60,000 nt of DNA, taken from NCBI GenBank assembly GCA_014529385.2, contig CM043962.1:127543470-127603469 (forward strand), given 5' to 3'. A program made the position numbers and the translations under genes. Under the pieces are notes generated by a model. The model had not been told where the DNA came from, made no database searches, and worked only from the letters and a program-made list of their open reading frames with translations. Positions 56,691 through 60,000 of this stretch are shown in pieces (position 1 is the stretch's first letter; each line of letters starts with the position of its first letter). This stretch comes from Adiantum capillus-veneris (taxonomy: Eukaryota; Streptophyta; Polypodiopsida; Polypodiales; Pteridaceae).

Positions 56691-58600
56691 ATGATGAAAA
56701 TTAAAGGAGAGATCCTACTCGTTGCTTGTTGTGCTTCGTTCGCCCCTAGCCCCCATCGCGTTGCCCATCCCCTTGCCCTCCTGTTGCCCTGCCATCCCCC
56801 TCGCTCTTCATGCTACCCTTCTCCTGCCCTCCCCCTTGCTTCTTTCTCATTGCCTGTTGCCCCCCACCCACCTCCTTGCCCATTCCCATTTCCTTTAACC
56901 TATCTCTCTGCTTCGCAGCAGACACTGATGGAGGCTTATACTCCACCTCAGAGGGACTCTAAGAAGCCCTTTGCACTAGATCTAGTAGAGGAAAGTTGCA
57001 TGATCTTCTCCAGGGCCGCCTTCTCACAGAGTTGGGCAAGATCTTGGATGTTTAGTTACTTGGATGTGGCTACTATGAGATAGAGTTTGAGACTTTTGAG
57101 ATGGCATCCAAGGTGATTGTGGTGAGTCCCTTGGCCATCCGAGCAGTGCAAGCCCACTTTCAATAGTGGAGGCATGGTTTTGATCCATCTACAGATGTTC
57201 TGCTAGAGGAGGTAGACCTTCCCATCTCCGTCTGCTTTCCCAATTTGAAGAGGGAGTACCTACAACTCTTCTCCCAGATAGGCTCAAAAAAATTTCTAGA
57301 GACACCTTGCACGGCAGTATCTGTAGTTGACAAGGCGGCCAACATCCCCTCAGTACGTGTTTTGGTTCAGGACACCCACACTCTCTCGAAGGTCATCCTA
57401 CTACCTTGGGTGAGTGGGGGCTGGTTCCGCTAGAGCATGGAGTATTCAGGCCTCCAAAATCAGCGTTTCATTTAAAAACAGATGGGCCATTTGGCAAGGT
57501 CTATCCTTGCAGCAGAACTCGACCCACAGCGCATGCGCAACCTCCCAAGGTTGAGCAAGACCAACAACCAGACACACAAGACACGTAGGATGGTACCTTG
57601 ATTGAGACCAGCATCAGACAGATGACGATTGGAAATAGGTGCTTGGCCGCCTTTGATAGGGGTGGGCTCATCCCATTGCTCCCCTTGTGGCCGACCTTCT
57701 GTAGCTCAACAGCATTGGGTTTCGACTAGGAACCATTTTGGCCCCCTTCAACAGGACCCACCTGAGGAGGCCTCGTCCACTTCAGTTTCTCCACCTCCAC
57801 CTCCTCCTCCCTTAGATACTTCCGCTCTTCTTCCCCCACCTCCACCTTTGCCGCACGTCCCTCCTCTCTCCTTGGTGGGGCCCACAAATCCACCATTTTT
57901 GCTCAGATGTAGGGGACTGGACACGCATTTTTCACAAGGAAATCTCTTGGTAGTGCTTTTGCTATTATGAGCCATGTGGCTTGAGAGGGATAGCCCCACT
58001 TGAGGCCGCCTTTTTTGGTGCAAACTTCTCCTTTTGTAGCAGTCCCTAGAGGTTTGACTAGCTTTGACATTCGCAGACGCTAGAACTTCTTCGACTACAG
58101 TTTTACACGGTTTCTGGGTGACTCGTCTCCTGACCTAGAGGAGGTTTGATTTTGAGTCCATGTCGTCTTTCTTGCAGCTACAGGTATTGAGGCTTTGGAT
58201 ATAGCGGTGGGTTTCTCATTTTCAATGTGCTGTAGGGATCTCACAGAGTGGACCTAGCACACAGCTTTTGACTCACTATAAATTCAGGCTACTGAGTTAT
58301 CACACCACACAGGAGACTTAGGGGTGACAAATTTGGTGCATAAACTTTGGCCTCTTTCCAAGTTCGGTGACACCTAAGGATGCAGCAGGTTGCAGACACA
58401 TTGTGGTGCATTTTTTTGCTCACACTTAGAGCCCTCCTTGTTATGTATTTATAGATAAGGATTCTTGGGCAGAGTATGTATCCCTTTGGATGGCATGCTC
58501 TGCTTGGGCTTGGGCAGGACAATAACTTATTTTTCACTTATCTAGAGGTGGTTTGGATGTGGATTACTCCCCATCCAAACCACTCTCAAAGATAGCAAGC
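56691..58600 (+). pseudogene. LINE 5' region and ORF1 relic
   Basis: A C-rich leader (56740-56910) precedes shifted frames of an ORF1-type protein: TPPQRDSKKPFALDLVEESC (from about 56941), FEMASKVIVVSPLAIRAVQA (about 57098-57157), LKREYLQLFSQIGSKKFLET with KAANIPSVRVLVQDT (57245-57390). At about 57455-57515 an eroded zinc knuckle is seen: the order F-I-x-KQMGHLARS remains, but the Cys codons have become Arg, stop and Ile. Pro-rich text (57780-57860) follows. The layout matches plant L1-type ORF1 (RNA-binding, nucleic acid chaperone). Many stops; not functional. Confidence 0.65.
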
Positions 58601-58640
58601 TTCACTGCTGTGGTAGTATCTTTTTTCTCTCACTGACTCC

Positions 58641-60000
58641 ATGAGGATCATCTCATGGTATGTGCAGGGATTAGAAGAGCCCCAGATTCAATGTCAAAGG
58701 GGTGGACTACATCATGAGCTTCAGAGATTCCTTTTGGGTGGTGAGATTGACATTCTTATGCTACAAGAGCATCATCTTTGTGAGAGCCGCATTAGATAGT
58801 GTGGTCAGATTTTGCGTGGTCACTATGAGACGTTTTGGTCAGCTGCATTTGGACATGGAGGTATTCAAGGTGGGGTATATATAGCTATTGTGGATTGCAG
58901 CAAGACATTGTGGACAGAAGGATTATTGTGCGCGGCAGGGCTCCGCGGATTACTATGCAGGTTCAGGGTTTCCTCATGGGCTTCCTAAAAATCTACACGC
59001 CCAATGTGGTGAGTGCACGTGCAAAGTTTTGGTCTCATATTGTAGAGCCTCTCTCGCAGGTAGAGAATTGGTGCATTGGTGGTGACTTCAACATGTTGGA
59101 GGACCCCTCTAACAGGATTGGAGGTAGCCATACTACTTTGCATGGAGTTGAGTTGGTAGCTTGGGAGAGGTTATGTATGACTCTTCGGGTTTGAAATGTG
59201 TGGCAGCATTCTAGCTTTGTGAGTCTCCTAGACAGCCTGGCCTTTACTCGTTCGAATCACAGTGGGAGGAGTGAATCTATATTGGATATATTGCTTCTAT
59301 ACTAGTGACCATTTCTATGACTTGGGTGGGTCAATTTGCATTCTGGTTGGGACTTCTTTTTTGGACCATGCACTAGTGATCCGTGACATGACATATAGAC
59401 AGAGGAGGGGGAGTATGATGCTTCACATCCCTGAGAGGGTCTTGGTAGACTCTGCACTCAGAGAGAAAGTGGTGGCTCTTTGGACACAGGGCTTATAAAT
59501 GCATGACTCTCCTACTGACAGAGTGGCCTTTGGAATTTCTCATCTTAGTTGGCTATTTCTTGCTGAGTCTACGACCCGCTTGCTGGCTACAGCGGGAGAG
59601 GAGGAGCAACGTCTCCAACGAAGTGTTGCTTCCTTACAGAGGATGCAGGAGTAGAATCCAAACAGTCTCTAGTTGGAGAAGAAGTTGCAGTAGGCTCACT
59701 AGGAGCTTTCTAGCGTTGAGGAGAGGCGCAAGTAGTTTGCTTTTCATCGAGAGGCATCTCAATGGACCCAGGTGGGTGACAGAGTGACAAGGGATCTCTT
59801 TGAGATAGTGGGGCCCCGACATACACATGCCAAGGTCAACCAGCTGACGAGGCCTAACAAGTCTCTTGTTGTAGAGCCAAAGGATATGTTTGCAATTGCC
59901 ACCAACTTTTGTTGTCACCTATTGTCAGCAGATCCCTCAATCAAAGTGTCAAGATGCATGTAGAGAGAAGGTGTGGGAATAGATGCCTTGTCTTATGACT
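58641..60000 (+). pseudogene. LINE ORF2 relic: AP-type endonuclease, cut by window end
   Basis: ATG 58641 starts MRIISWYVQGLEEPQIQC, the typical start of the L1-type endonuclease (the usual Asn of the WN pair is Tyr). The catalytic-Glu block MLQEHHLCESR lies near 58760-58790. After a frameshift near 58910: ITMQVQGFLMGFLKIYTPNV, SHIVEPL and GGDFNMLEDPSNRIGG (about 59077-59124), then IYCFYTSDHF and SFLDHALV, which keeps the last Asp-His pair. 59390-59960 enters the linker before RT. At least three frameshifts and several stops. RT should lie beyond position 60000. Confidence 0.85.

Overview
This is plant nuclear DNA from a large, repeat-rich genome. It holds long LTR retrotransposons primed by initiator tRNA-Met, chromodomain-type integrases, Copia and LINE relics, MITE-like TIR elements and long (CT)n tracts. 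I see no intact host gene, tRNA, rRNA or CRISPR array. The repeat content would suit a gymnosperm, a fern or a big-genome angiosperm; the sequence alone does not decide.

Layout. 1-5444 is mostly unassigned AT-rich DNA with LTR-like stretches. 5904-14807 is element A, a complete and very young Ty3/gypsy element with an open 1,649-codon Gag-Pol, two 1,590-bp LTRs with 7 differences, and target duplication CGATG. 14813-21500 holds a 129-bp tandem repeat, two TIR elements (a third lies at 5445), a broken Copia pol and a broken, possibly TNP2-like transposase on the minus strand. 21976-22934 and 53428-56034 are two halves of one older minus-strand unit, E (accessory ORF, polypurine tract, LTR), split by element D.

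22935-53422 is a three-level nest. D is an old Athila/Tat-like gypsy element with a large extra 3' ORF. C is a chromodomain gypsy element inserted in D between protease and RT (duplication TTAGG). B is an inverted, decayed relative of A inserted in the 3' LTR of C. LTR divergence follows the nesting order: D is most diverged (about 8% in a sampled stretch), then C (about 4-5%), then B (about 1.3%); A, elsewhere, is lowest (0.4%).

56700-60000 is a degenerate L1-type LINE (ORF1, then the endonuclease of ORF2) running off the window.

Most notable: (1) in C the Gag N-terminus appears to be encoded inside the LTR and joined to the Gag body by a phase-0 intron of about 1.9 kb that would remove the primer binding site; (2) inside that intron lie two perfect hairpins and an unexplained coding-like frame; (3) D and E carry the same kind of large 3' accessory ORF, which in D has an in-frame 52-codon triplication and an antisense ORF; (4) the LTRs of A and B hold four ATTGG-N16/17-CCAAT modules.
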